Source: Tannerellaceae bacterium (GTDB lineage: Bacteria; Bacteroidota; Bacteroidia; Bacteroidales; Tannerellaceae). Taken from it: a DNA stretch of 44,538 bases. How positions within the stretch are numbered: the first letter of the stretch is position 1; every line of letters begins with the position of its first letter. Below are positions 22,315-31,163 of this stretch, piece after piece. Location of the stretch: the NCBI GenBank assembly GCA_031271045.1, contig JAISWO010000067.1, positions 1-44,538 of the forward strand. The letters run 5' to 3'. Under the pieces are notes generated by a model. It saw only the letters and a program-made list of their open reading frames with translations, did no database searches and was not told the origin of the DNA. The position numbers and the translations under genes are program-made.

Positions 22315-25182
22315 ATGAAACCTTTCCTCTATCAGGTAGCCTCCCTCTTTTATACTCAATACGGGACGGATGTCGGTAACGTGGCATTTGTCTTTCCCAA
22401 CCGGCGAGCCGGACTGTTCTTCCAGAAATACCTTGCCGAAGTAGCCGGCAAACCTTTGTTCTCACCTACCATACTCACCATCAACGATTTATTCCTGAAG
22501 CTGAGCGGCAAACAAACAGCCGACCGCATCGGTATGCTCTTTACTCTCTACCGGATTTATGTCCGCAGGAGCGCTTCGGAAGAGACCTTCGACGAGTTTC
22601 TTCACTGGGGAGAAATGCTGCTGAACGACTTCGACGATGTCGATAAATACATGGTCGACGCCCGTATGCTGTTTACCAATGTGACGGACTTGAGGGCGAT
22701 AGACAGTGACTTCGGATTCCTGAGCGAAACGCAGATAGCCGCGATCCGTTCCTTCTGGTCGTCATTCTTTCCCGACAACCAAGGCACCAACCGGCAGCGC
22801 TTCCTGGCCGTATGGCAGATCCTGTACGAACTGTACGGCGAGCTGAAAGCGACGCTTGCCGCAGAAGGGAAAGGCTACGAAGGTATGATCGCCAGGGAAG
22901 TGGTGGAACAGATCACGAATGGTGGCGACGGACAGGGAGACTTTCCCTACCCGCAGATCGTTTTCGTGGGATTGAACGCCCTGACCGTCGTAGAGGAAAA
23001 ACTCCTGCTTCAATTGCAAAGACGGGGAATAGCCGACTTCTACTGGGATTATGTCTCCGACAAGGTGACGGATCCGGACAATAAAGCCTCCTTCTTTGTT
23101 GAACGCAACCGGCGTCTCTTCCCCTCGCGCAAACAACTCGGCGGCGAAGCCCTTCCCTTCCCCCCCCGGATCGAAGTCATCGGCATCCCCTCCGGGATAG
23201 GGCAGGCCAAGCAGGTGTATAACCTGTTGGACCGCATCTCTGCCATGACGGAAGAAGAAAGCCTCCGCACCGCCGTCGTACTGCCCGACGAACGCCTCTT
23301 GATTCCGGTACTGAACTCCATACCCGCATCCATCCGCCGCGTCAACGTAACGATGGGATACCCCTTGGCCGGTACGCCGATCGCCTCGCTGATCGAATAC
23401 ATCCTGTCGCTGCACCGCAACATACGCTACGTCGACCGCCGGCCCTCGTTCTATTTCCGGGACGTACTGCCGGTATTGAATCACCGCTACATCCTGGCCA
23501 CGGCGCCGGACGTTATCCCCGAATTAGTGAAAGACATTACGCAGAACAACAGGATCTACATCCCCTCCGACGTCCTGCGCATAACCCCTTTCCTCGAGAC
23601 CCTTTTCACCCCCGTAGAAGATGCCGCCGGAGCGTCGGATTACCTTCTCGCTATCCTGACAGAGCTGCACAGCATCGTCGACAGCTACCGTTCCTCCATC
23701 ATGGAGATGGAGCAGGAGTTTATCTTCCGCTTTTACGCCACCGTCAACCGCCTCCGGGACGTGATGCGCACAGCCGGAGTGGAGATGCAGACAGACACTT
23801 ACGCCCGGCTGCTGAAGCGATTGACCGACCTGATCGCCATCCCCTTCCGGGGCGAGCCGCTCTCGGGATTGCAGATCATGGGCGTACTCGAGACGCGGGC
23901 GCTCGACTTCGACCGCCTCATTATCCTTTCCATGAACGAAGGTGTTTTCCCCCAGAAGAAAGCAGCCACTTCCTTTATCCCCTACAACCTCAGACGAGGC
24001 TTCGGACTGCCCACGTATGAACACCAGGACAGCGTATGGGCCTATCACTTCTACCGACTCATTCACCGTGCAAGCCATGTCAGCCTCCTGTACGACTCGC
24101 GCAACAGCGGCTCGCAGACAGGGGAAATGAGCCGCTTCATACACCAGTTGCGCTACCATTACGAAGCGCCGTTGCAGCGTAAGTTAATCGTCTACAACGT
24201 CTCCTCCTCGTCCTCGCCCGCCATTCGGATAGAGAAGACGGCTCCCGTCCTCGAGCGGCTCGACGCCTTCCGACGGGGAGGCCCGAAAGCGCTATCGGCC
24301 AGCGCTATCAATACGTGGCTCGACTGCCCGCTGAAGTTCTACTTCTCCTTCGTCGAAGGCGTCGAGGAGGAAGAAGAAGTGACCGAGACGATCGAAAGCA
24401 ACGTCTTCGGAAGCATTCTGCACCGGGTGATGGAAACGCTCTACAAACCCCTCGAAGGAAAGCTGGTAACCGCCGATCTCCTGAAAGCCATCCGGCAAGA
24501 CGCCCCCGCTTTGTCCTATGCGATCGAGGCCGCCTTTGCCGGAATATTCTTCAAGACCTCCGCCGTCCGCCCGCTTACGGGTCAGAACTTCCTGATCGGG
24601 GAAATGATCCGCAAGTATGCCTTGAAAGTACTCGAACACGACAGCCATCAGCTCACCCCCTTCCGCTACCTCGCCTCCGAACGGAAGATGAACGCCCTCT
24701 TCGCCCTCGCCGACGGACCGGAAGTGCAGCTCAAAGGCTTTATCGACCGCATTGACCAGGTGGGCGACGCCATCCGCATCGTCGACTACAAAAGCGGCAA
24801 AGGAATCTCCGCCTTCCGCGACGTAGAAAGCCTCTTCGACTGCAACGCCCCGGAACGCCCCAAAGCCGTCATGCAAGTCTTCCTCTACGCCTGGCTCTAC
24901 GCGCAACGGCCCGAAGGCGCCGCCCGCGACCTCCGTCCGGGCATCTACTATATGCGCAACCTCTTCGCCGACGACTTCGACGCCTCCGTCTACCAACACC
25001 CCGAACGTAACAAATCCATCCCCGTCGAACGCTTCAGCGACTATGCCGCTCCCTTCGAAGCCGCCCTCGGCGCCTGCCTAAGTGAGATCTTCTCCCCCGA
25101 AACCCCTTTCCTGCCGGCTGCCACCGCCCATCCCTGCGCCTACTGCTCCTTCCAAAGCCTCTGCACCCCGCCATCCAAATAA
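22315..25182 (+). CDS. AddB/RecB-like PD-(D/E)xK nuclease with inactive helicase-like region
   Basis: A 955-aa protein resembling the AddB subunit of AddAB helicase-nucleases, which process double-strand breaks for RecA. The N-terminal two-thirds are helicase-like (FPNRRAGLFFQKYL near residue 28) but have no Walker A GxGKT, as in many AddB homologues. The C-terminal nuclease starts at SASAINTWLDCPLKFYF (about 660-676). Active-site residues are Asp811 (GFIDRID), then Asp824 and Lys826 (VDYKSGK). Four cysteines form an iron-sulfur staple: Cys671 before the nuclease and Cys941, Cys944 and Cys950 after it (CAYCSFQSLC). An AddA partner gene is not adjacent in this window; the SusC gene follows after 243 bases. 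Confidence 0.88.
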   Translation: MKPFLYQVASLFYTQYGTDVGNVAFVFPNRRAGLFFQKYLAEVAGKPLFSPTILTINDLFLKLSGKQTADRIGMLFTLYRIYVRRSASEETFDEFLHWGEMLLNDFDDVDKYMVDARMLFTNVTDLRAIDSDFGFLSETQIAAIRSFWSSFFPDNQGTNRQRFLAVWQILYELYGELKATLAAEGKGYEGMIAREVVEQITNGGDGQGDFPYPQIVFVGLNALTVVEEKLLLQLQRRGIADFYWDYVSDKVTDPDNKASFFVERNRRLFPSRKQLGGEALPFPPRIEVIGIPSGIGQAKQVYNLLDRISAMTEEESLRTAVVLPDERLLIPVLNSIPASIRRVNVTMGYPLAGTPIASLIEYILSLHRNIRYVDRRPSFYFRDVLPVLNHRYILATAPDVIPELVKDITQNNRIYIPSDVLRITPFLETLFTPVEDAAGASDYLLAILTELHSIVDSYRSSIMEMEQEFIFRFYATVNRLRDVMRTAGVEMQTDTYARLLKRLTDLIAIPFRGEPLSGLQIMGVLETRALDFDRLIILSMNEGVFPQKKAATSFIPYNLRRGFGLPTYEHQDSVWAYHFYRLIHRASHVSLLYDSRNSGSQTGEMSRFIHQLRYHYEAPLQRKLIVYNVSSSSSPAIRIEKTAPVLERLDAFRRGGPKALSASAINTWLDCPLKFYFSFVEGVEEEEEVTETIESNVFGSILHRVMETLYKPLEGKLVTADLLKAIRQDAPALSYAIEAAFAGIFFKTSAVRPLTGQNFLIGEMIRKYALKVLEHDSHQLTPFRYLASERKMNALFALADGPEVQLKGFIDRIDQVGDAIRIVDYKSGKGISAFRDVESLFDCNAPERPKAVMQVFLYAWLYAQRPEGAARDLRPGIYYMRNLFADDFDASVYQHPERNKSIPVERFSDYAAPFEAALGACLSEIFSPETPFLPAATAHPCAYCSFQSLCTPPSK

Positions 25183-25384
25183 AGCGATTCACTATGTGAG
25201 CTGCCTTGATTGAATAGTGGGTGGAGCTTGTTCACTATGTGTATTGCCGGTAGGCAGTTGGCGACGCTCTGAGGCGACGCTCCGGCCATGGAGTAGTCAT
25301 GATGAGGTGCCGGCAGACGAGAGAAACAAGGAGGCAAGTAATCTACGTGAACACCCGGATGCAGAAGGAGCAACTGGCGGCCTG
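25183..25384. other. intergenic stretch upstream of the SusC gene with short direct repeats
   Basis: No gene is supported here. TTCACTATGTG occurs twice, near 25187 and 25229, and GGCGACGCTC twice (25260-25269 and 25273-25282, a 13-bp period). These look like small duplications rather than regulator sites. No TAnnTTTG is seen before 25385. Confidence 0.5.
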
Positions 25385-25392
25385 TACATTTG
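25385..25392 (+). promoter_or_regulatory. candidate -7 element of the polysaccharide utilization locus
   Basis: TACATTTG fits TAnnTTTG and lies 33 bases before the SusC ATG. No TTTG is visible at -33, which would fit a promoter that needs an activator, as usual for Sus-like loci. Confidence 0.5.
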
Positions 25393-25425
25393 CCACATGA
25401 ATGTTAACTTAAATTACATGATCTC

Positions 25426-28400
25426 ATGAAGTGTTTCAAAACAATCTTTATTTTAATGATGGCGTTAGGATGCTGCGTCGAAGTACTGTCACAAACGACG
25501 ATCACGGGTATGGTTGTGGATGGTAGTGGCATAGGCCTGCCGGGCGCCAATGTGGTGATTAAAGGCACAACCAATGGAGTTGTGACAGACCTGGACGGCA
25601 ACTACCGGATCTCGGCGCCCGGCGCGTCGTCCGTACTGGTGTTCTCCTACATCGGTTTTATACCCCAGGAAACGACGGTGGGCAACCGCAACGTTATCAA
25701 TATAACGCTGCTGGAAGACCAGAACCTGGTGGAAGAGATCGTCGTGATCGGATACGGTAATCACAACGTGAAAGACCTGACCTCGTCGATCTCTACTGTT
25801 TCGGCCGAAGAACTGACCCGTACGTCTGCCGGCCAGGCGATGAGCGCCCTGCAAGGACGCGTGGCCGGTTTGCAGGTAATCAACAGCGGAGGCCCCGGCG
25901 AAATATCGACCGTCCGTCTCAGGGGCGTAGGCTCTTATCCCAATGTCGACACCAACACAGGCAAGTCGCTGGGGAATGCCGCCGACGCTCCCCTGTACGT
26001 CGTGGATGGTATCTTTTATGAGAAGATCGACTTCCTCAACACCTCCGACATCGCCACCCTGAATGTGCTCAAGGATGCCTCCGCCTCTGCCATCTACGGC
26101 GTCCGGGCAGCCAACGGCGTGGTGCTGATAGAAACCAAATCGGGAGGCTTCGACAAGAAGACCGAGATCGCCTTCGCCGGCTCCTTCGGCGTCCAACGGG
26201 CGCAGAATATCCTGAAGATGGCCAATTCAGAGCAGTTCGTACAGTTAGTGAGCGAATCGGGCGACCCCTATATGCAAGCCGGCATCGAGAACGCCATGAT
26301 GCGCTACGGACGAAGCCGTGTCAACCCGAACGTCCCCGTGCCCAATACTGATTGGTACAAAGAAATCCTGCGCCTGGCGCCCGTCCAGAACTACAACCTC
26401 GACATCTCCGGCGGTAGTTCGAAGGTGGCCTACACCATAGGCGGCAATTACTATGCCCAGCAGGGGATTCTGGATATGAAGAACGACTATACGCGCTACA
26501 ATTTCCGTAGCAAGATCGACTTCAAAGCCACCGACTACCTGACGGTGGGTAGCAACATACTCTGGAGCCAGGCCGTCCAGTATAAGGAGGAAGCGACGGC
26601 ATGGAACGTCGCCTATTACGCCTATCCCATCATGCCGATTATGGACGAAAGCGATCCTGCGACCGGCTTCAAGTATGCCAATGCCAAAGACCTCGGCTTC
26701 CGCGACGGGCAGAATCCCTTTCCCATGCTCGACTACTCCAACCGCAAGCACCTGATCAAAAACCTCCTGCTCAGCGTCTATGCCAAGATAGACCTGATAC
26801 CGGAGAAACTCTCGCTACGCACAAGCTTCAACAACTCGTACCGCGGACTGGACCAACGCGACGTCCTGCTGCCCTACGACTTCGGCGTAGGGCTACGCCG
26901 TACTGTCCAGGATGCTTCGCTCACCCGGACGCTCCAGAGTACCAACGATATTGCCTGGGATAATACCCTGACGTATAACACCCGCTTCGATGACCGGCAC
27001 AATGTCACCCTCATGGCCGGCAGTTCGTACCGCGACTACTCCAATCAGTCGCTCAAAGCCACAGGACTGGACTTCCCCTACGGGCAGGAAGAGTCTTGGT
27101 ACATCGACCAGGCCCTTGACCGCCTCACGGCCAAAGACAAGCTGGAAGGCAAAGGCGACCGGCAGTACACGATGTCATACTTCGGACGTATTTCCTACAA
27201 TTACGACCACCGTTACCTGCTCTACGCCACCATGCGTGCCGACGGAAGCTCCAAGTATCAGGAGAAATGGGGCTACTTCCCCTCCGTAGGCGCCGGCTGG
27301 GTGGTCTCTGAAGAAGGCTTCCTGGCCGACTCCCAGGTATTCGACCTGCTCAAACTGCGCGTCGGCTGGGGGCAGCTCGGCAATGAGAATATCCCCGCCA
27401 GCAACGGTTCCAAAAGCACCGACGTTGTCTTCGGCGCCGTAGACGACTCGCGCATATCGGGTACAACCACTACCGATGCCTTCTCCTACCTGAAATGGGA
27501 GCTGACCGAAGAGTTCAACATCGGCCTCTCGGCTCGCTTCTTCGCAGGACGCCTGGGTCTCGAAGCCGACTATTACGTCCGCGACACCAAGAATGCGGCC
27601 ATTAAGGTGAAGATTCCCTTCGTCGATAAAGAAGTCTTGCGCAACGTGGGCGTCGTCCGCAATGCCGGCTTTGAATTTGCCCTCAACTGGGAAGACCGCT
27701 TCTCCAGCGGCTGGAGTTATAACGTCAACCTGAACCTCTCGACCCTCCGCAACGAAGTGCGCGACCTCTACGGACAGCCTTACATCGACGGCGGAACGGA
27801 AGAGTTCCGGCAACGGTCCTACGTCGGCGAACCTCTCCTGGCCTTCTACGGCTACAAGGTTGTCGGTGTCTACCAGAACCAGGCTGAGATCGACGCCGAC
27901 CCCATCGCCGTTGCCAACGGCCTGGTACCCGGCGACCTCAAGTATCAAAACACCAATGGCGACAACCTGCTTGATGGCGACGACCGCGTCGTGCTGGGAT
28001 CCTACTTCCCCCGGCTGATGTATGGCGCCAACATAGGCGTCCGCTACCAAAACATCGAGCTCTCCGCAGGTATATCCGGACAGTCGGGCAATAAGATCCT
28101 GAACCGTAAACGAGGGCAATACATCTGGACCAATGATACCAACGTAGATGCCGACATAGCCGTCAACCGCTGGCATGGCGAAGGAACGTCCAATGCCTAC
28201 CCCTCGGCCTCCGGCTTGCGCAGAGGCTGGAATCAGAAGATGAGCGACTTCTTCGTAGAAGACGGCTCCTACTTCCGGATCCAGAACATACAGTTGGCCT
28301 ATTATATCGTGAAGAAGAAGATAGGCGGCTTCGCCTTGCCCGAAGCAAAGATCACGCTCACGGCCGACCGTCCGCTGACACTCTTCCGCTACAACGGCTT

Positions 28401-28485
28401 CAGTCCTGAAATCCCCTACGGCCTGGATACGCAAGCCTATCCGGTGCCGGCAACCTATATGATTGGATTAAATGTCAAGTTTTAA
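25426..28485 (+). CDS. SusC/RagA-family TonB-dependent outer membrane transporter
   Basis: A 1019-aa outer membrane transporter that imports oligosaccharides with its SusD lid. A signal peptide (1-23) ends at VLS-QTT. A carboxypeptidase-regulatory-like domain (about 24-100) is seen as GMVVDGSGIGLPGANVVIKG and GVVTDLDGNY. The TonB plug follows, with the SusC signature VEEIVVIGYG and SAIYGVRAANGVVLIETK. The remaining 750 or so residues are the beta-barrel, closing with a C-terminal aromatic-type strand (YMIGLNVKF). There is no STN domain, so it is not coupled to an ECF sigma/anti-sigma switch. It is the first gene of a five-gene locus, with a 20-base gap to susD. Confidence 0.95.
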   Translation: MKCFKTIFILMMALGCCVEVLSQTTITGMVVDGSGIGLPGANVVIKGTTNGVVTDLDGNYRISAPGASSVLVFSYIGFIPQETTVGNRNVINITLLEDQNLVEEIVVIGYGNHNVKDLTSSISTVSAEELTRTSAGQAMSALQGRVAGLQVINSGGPGEISTVRLRGVGSYPNVDTNTGKSLGNAADAPLYVVDGIFYEKIDFLNTSDIATLNVLKDASASAIYGVRAANGVVLIETKSGGFDKKTEIAFAGSFGVQRAQNILKMANSEQFVQLVSESGDPYMQAGIENAMMRYGRSRVNPNVPVPNTDWYKEILRLAPVQNYNLDISGGSSKVAYTIGGNYYAQQGILDMKNDYTRYNFRSKIDFKATDYLTVGSNILWSQAVQYKEEATAWNVAYYAYPIMPIMDESDPATGFKYANAKDLGFRDGQNPFPMLDYSNRKHLIKNLLLSVYAKIDLIPEKLSLRTSFNNSYRGLDQRDVLLPYDFGVGLRRTVQDASLTRTLQSTNDIAWDNTLTYNTRFDDRHNVTLMAGSSYRDYSNQSLKATGLDFPYGQEESWYIDQALDRLTAKDKLEGKGDRQYTMSYFGRISYNYDHRYLLYATMRADGSSKYQEKWGYFPSVGAGWVVSEEGFLADSQVFDLLKLRVGWGQLGNENIPASNGSKSTDVVFGAVDDSRISGTTTTDAFSYLKWELTEEFNIGLSARFFAGRLGLEADYYVRDTKNAAIKVKIPFVDKEVLRNVGVVRNAGFEFALNWEDRFSSGWSYNVNLNLSTLRNEVRDLYGQPYIDGGTEEFRQRSYVGEPLLAFYGYKVVGVYQNQAEIDADPIAVANGLVPGDLKYQNTNGDNLLDGDDRVVLGSYFPRLMYGANIGVRYQNIELSAGISGQSGNKILNRKRGQYIWTNDTNVDADIAVNRWHGEGTSNAYPSASGLRRGWNQKMSDFFVEDGSYFRIQNIQLAYYIVKKKIGGFALPEAKITLTADRPLTLFRYNGFSPEIPYGLDTQAYPVPATYMIGLNVKF

Positions 28486-28505
28486 TATTAAAAGCAATAT
28501 AAGTC

Positions 28506-30032
28506 ATGAAACATACGATCTTCATTCTATGTGCTATCCTCGTCCTGTGTGCTTCCTGCAATGATTTGTTGGATCAGCCCGCCGAGAATGTATCCTATAC
28601 GGAAGCAACCGATTATACGATACAAGCCAACATGATCACCCCCCTCTATGGCGTTTATGCCGAGTTTTATAACCGGGGATGGGAATACGCGCCTCTCATA
28701 TCCGTTCGCGGAGACGATGTCAATGCCGGCGGGCTGGGCGACCAGCAGGATTATGCCGAGACAGACGTCTACAACTACAACAAAGACTTCTGGATGTATA
28801 ACTCGATCTGGAAGGACGGCTATAAAGACGTCTTCTTCACCCTCTCGGCTGTGGATGAAATAAACAAATACCGCGAAGCAGGCGCCAACAGCAGCTTGGC
28901 CGACCAGTACATTGCCGAGACAAAGACTCTCCGAGGCTTCCTGCTGATGAACCTTACCCGCACATGGGGCGACATCTTCTGGCCTACAAGCAGCGATCCG
29001 GCGCTGATGCTTCTGGAAGGAGTTACTCTGCGTGAGGATATGCTCCGGCATATTTCGGATCTGATGGATGAGGCTATTCCTTACCTGCCCGATGCGAACC
29101 CCGGGGAACGCACCGACATCCGGGGCGGCGTCACCCGCTACACCGCGCTGGCCATTAAAGCTCAGGCCAACCTGGACCTGAAAAACTACCAGGCCGTAGC
29201 CGATGCAACGACGCAGATCATACAGTCGGGCAAGTTTGAGCTGGAACCGGACTTCTACGCACTGTTTTGTAGTATCGACAAAGGCAAACTGAACAAGGAA
29301 ACCTTGCTGGAATGGCAGTACTCCGACTACGGCACGGCGGCGGGCGATTTGGATACGCATCTCTTCGGCTTCTACGGACCGACGAGCTGGGCTCCCAAGA
29401 CAGGTGATATCAGTGCCGGATGGGGTTTCTACGAGCCAAGCTTGAAGTTCATCAAGTTCATGCTCGACCGGAACGAGACGGTACGTCTGACTACCAGCGT
29501 ACTCTTCACCAACCGGGGCATCGCTGCGCTCAAGAGCGATCCTTCTTATGCTACCCTGCCGTCTTATGTGACAAATACTACGCCTTCGGGGGATGTGATC
29601 AACGACTACCCGCGCGCCCTGTTTGCCAGCGGCAAGCACTACCTCCCTTCCGACCAAATAACTCCCGGTCGCAAGGATTACGGATGCAATAAGAATTACA
29701 TTTGTATCCGTTATGCTGAAGTCCTGCTGATGTATGCCGAAGCGCTGACGCAAGGTGCTACGGGTGGCTCCCTTACGGCTGCTGCCGCTGTCAATCTGCT
29801 CCGCAGCCGGGCCGGCCTTCCTGCCCTGAGCCAGGTGAGCCATGCGCAGGTAATGGATGAGAAGTTTGCAGAACTGGCTATGGAATGGGGTATCCGCTAT
29901 TATGATATGATCCGCCTGGAGCAGTACAACGAGCTGAGCTACGACGGCCGTACGTTCGACCCCTCCAAAGCATACCTGCCCTATCCCCAGGCGCAGGTGG
30001 ACGAGTTACCTGCATTGCGGGCAGAGAAATAG
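28506..30032 (+). CDS. SusD/RagB-family outer membrane glycan-binding lipoprotein
   Basis: A 508-aa lipoprotein that lids the SusC transporter and binds glycan at the cell surface. The N-terminus has a lipobox (LVLCASC, Cys18) followed by NDLLDQ, the usual SusD start. The helical TPR-like region contains AETKTLRGFLLMNLTRTWGD (about 137-156), and ALAIKAQANLDLKNYQ is also visible. The C-terminal RagB part includes CIRYAEVLLMYAEAL and MEWGIRYYDMIRLEQ. The length fits the family. The gene lies 20 bases after susC and 29 bases before the LamG-type lipoprotein gene. Confidence 0.95.
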   Translation: MKHTIFILCAILVLCASCNDLLDQPAENVSYTEATDYTIQANMITPLYGVYAEFYNRGWEYAPLISVRGDDVNAGGLGDQQDYAETDVYNYNKDFWMYNSIWKDGYKDVFFTLSAVDEINKYREAGANSSLADQYIAETKTLRGFLLMNLTRTWGDIFWPTSSDPALMLLEGVTLREDMLRHISDLMDEAIPYLPDANPGERTDIRGGVTRYTALAIKAQANLDLKNYQAVADATTQIIQSGKFELEPDFYALFCSIDKGKLNKETLLEWQYSDYGTAAGDLDTHLFGFYGPTSWAPKTGDISAGWGFYEPSLKFIKFMLDRNETVRLTTSVLFTNRGIAALKSDPSYATLPSYVTNTTPSGDVINDYPRALFASGKHYLPSDQITPGRKDYGCNKNYICIRYAEVLLMYAEALTQGATGGSLTAAAAVNLLRSRAGLPALSQVSHAQVMDEKFAELAMEWGIRYYDMIRLEQYNELSYDGRTFDPSKAYLPYPQAQVDELPALRAEK

Positions 30033-30061
30033 ACTATAAACTTTCCTAACATACACACAAG

Positions 30062-31147
30062 ATGAAACGAATCAATCGCTACATACTGGCATGCCTGGCG
30101 GCATGTACCCTCTTTGCCTGCGAAGAAGGCATTGACCCTATCCAGCCCCTTGAACCGGAGGCTGATGCAACCCCTCCGACGGTGATTATTAAATATCCCG
30201 GCGACGGCGTCCTGATCCGGGTGAGGGAAGACGTAACCCCGATTAAAATAGAAGTAGAGGTGATGGACGACGTCGAGATTAAAGGCATAACCGTCCGCTT
30301 GGATGGCGCTACGGTCACGGAGTTTACGGACTTCAGGGACTACCGCCATGCCATCGAGTCGTACGTATATGCCGGCCTGACCAACGGCTCGCATCTGCTG
30401 ACCGTAGAGGCGGCCGACCTGAGCGGTAAGACGACAACGGCCACGGCCCAATTTGAGAAGGTACAGCCTTACAGCCCGCTTGAGGGGGAAGTGTTTTATA
30501 TGCCCTTCGACGGTGATTACCTGGAGTTGGTCAGTATCATTGAGGCTACCAGGGTGGGAGTGCCTTCTTTCTCGGCCGGCAAGACCAGGCAAGCGTATGC
30601 CGGCGCTCCCGACGCCTACTTGACGTTCAAGACGGAGGAGCTCGTATCTCCCCTGGCGGGAACGTTCAGCGCCGCCTTCTGGTATAAGCCTGACGGGGCG
30701 CCGGACCGTTCGGGTATCCTGACCATCAGTCCCGACGACGAGGGGAAGGCTGCCGGCGCTAAGAATAACCGTACTGCCGGTTTGCGTCTCTTCCGCGAAG
30801 GCAGTGCAACGAATCAGACCATCAAGCTCAACGTAGGCGACGGTACGGCCGACTCCTGGTTTGATGGCGGAGCGACGGCGTCGTTCAATCCCGCGACCAG
30901 CGGTTGGATACACGTGGCTTTCACCATCTCGCCGGAGCAATGTACGGTCTACCTGGATGGTGAGGTGGTATGCCGGGGAGCCTCTCCCGGTGTGAGCTGG
31001 GCGGGATGCGACCTGATCTCTATTGCTTCCGGTGCGCCGCGTTTCACGGAGTGGAGCCATCTGTCGGACAATAGTCTGTACGACGAGATGCGTTTCTTCG
31101 GCAAGGCGTTGTCGCAGGAGGAGGTTCGCAATCTGATGAATAACTAA
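30062..31147 (+). CDS. surface glycan-binding lipoprotein with Ig-like and LamG/concanavalin-like domains
   Basis: A 361-aa lipoprotein in the SusE/F position. The lipobox is LFAC (Cys20), and EEGID after it is acidic, as in the export signal that sends lipoproteins to the cell surface. Residues about 38-135 form an Ig-like domain (TPPTVIIKYPGDGVLIRV and ITVRLDGATVTEF). Residues about 150-355 form a LamG/concanavalin-like jelly roll (TFSAAFWYKPDG, SGWIHVAFTIS, VYLDGEVVCRG, YDEMRFFGKALS). No catalytic signature is visible, so a role in glycan capture is inferred from fold and position. It is 29 bases downstream of susD and 10 bases before the Shine-Dalgarno of the large GH144 gene. Confidence 0.88.
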   Translation: MKRINRYILACLAACTLFACEEGIDPIQPLEPEADATPPTVIIKYPGDGVLIRVREDVTPIKIEVEVMDDVEIKGITVRLDGATVTEFTDFRDYRHAIESYVYAGLTNGSHLLTVEAADLSGKTTTATAQFEKVQPYSPLEGEVFYMPFDGDYLELVSIIEATRVGVPSFSAGKTRQAYAGAPDAYLTFKTEELVSPLAGTFSAAFWYKPDGAPDRSGILTISPDDEGKAAGAKNNRTAGLRLFREGSATNQTIKLNVGDGTADSWFDGGATASFNPATSGWIHVAFTISPEQCTVYLDGEVVCRGASPGVSWAGCDLISIASGAPRFTEWSHLSDNSLYDEMRFFGKALSQEEVRNLMNN

Positions 31148-31163
31148 GCGAAGGAGGATGATA

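Noticed and set aside
25217-25429. 70-codon plus-strand open frame before susC
   Set aside because: No motif or ribosome-binding site; composition and short repeats suggest non-coding sequence.
27175-28434. Long minus-strand open frame within susC
   Set aside because: It is antisense to a well-supported transporter gene, with no recognisable domains.
28527-29843. 438-codon minus-strand open frame within susD
   Set aside because: It is antisense to a SusD gene with lipobox and conserved motifs; composition is typical of a shadow.
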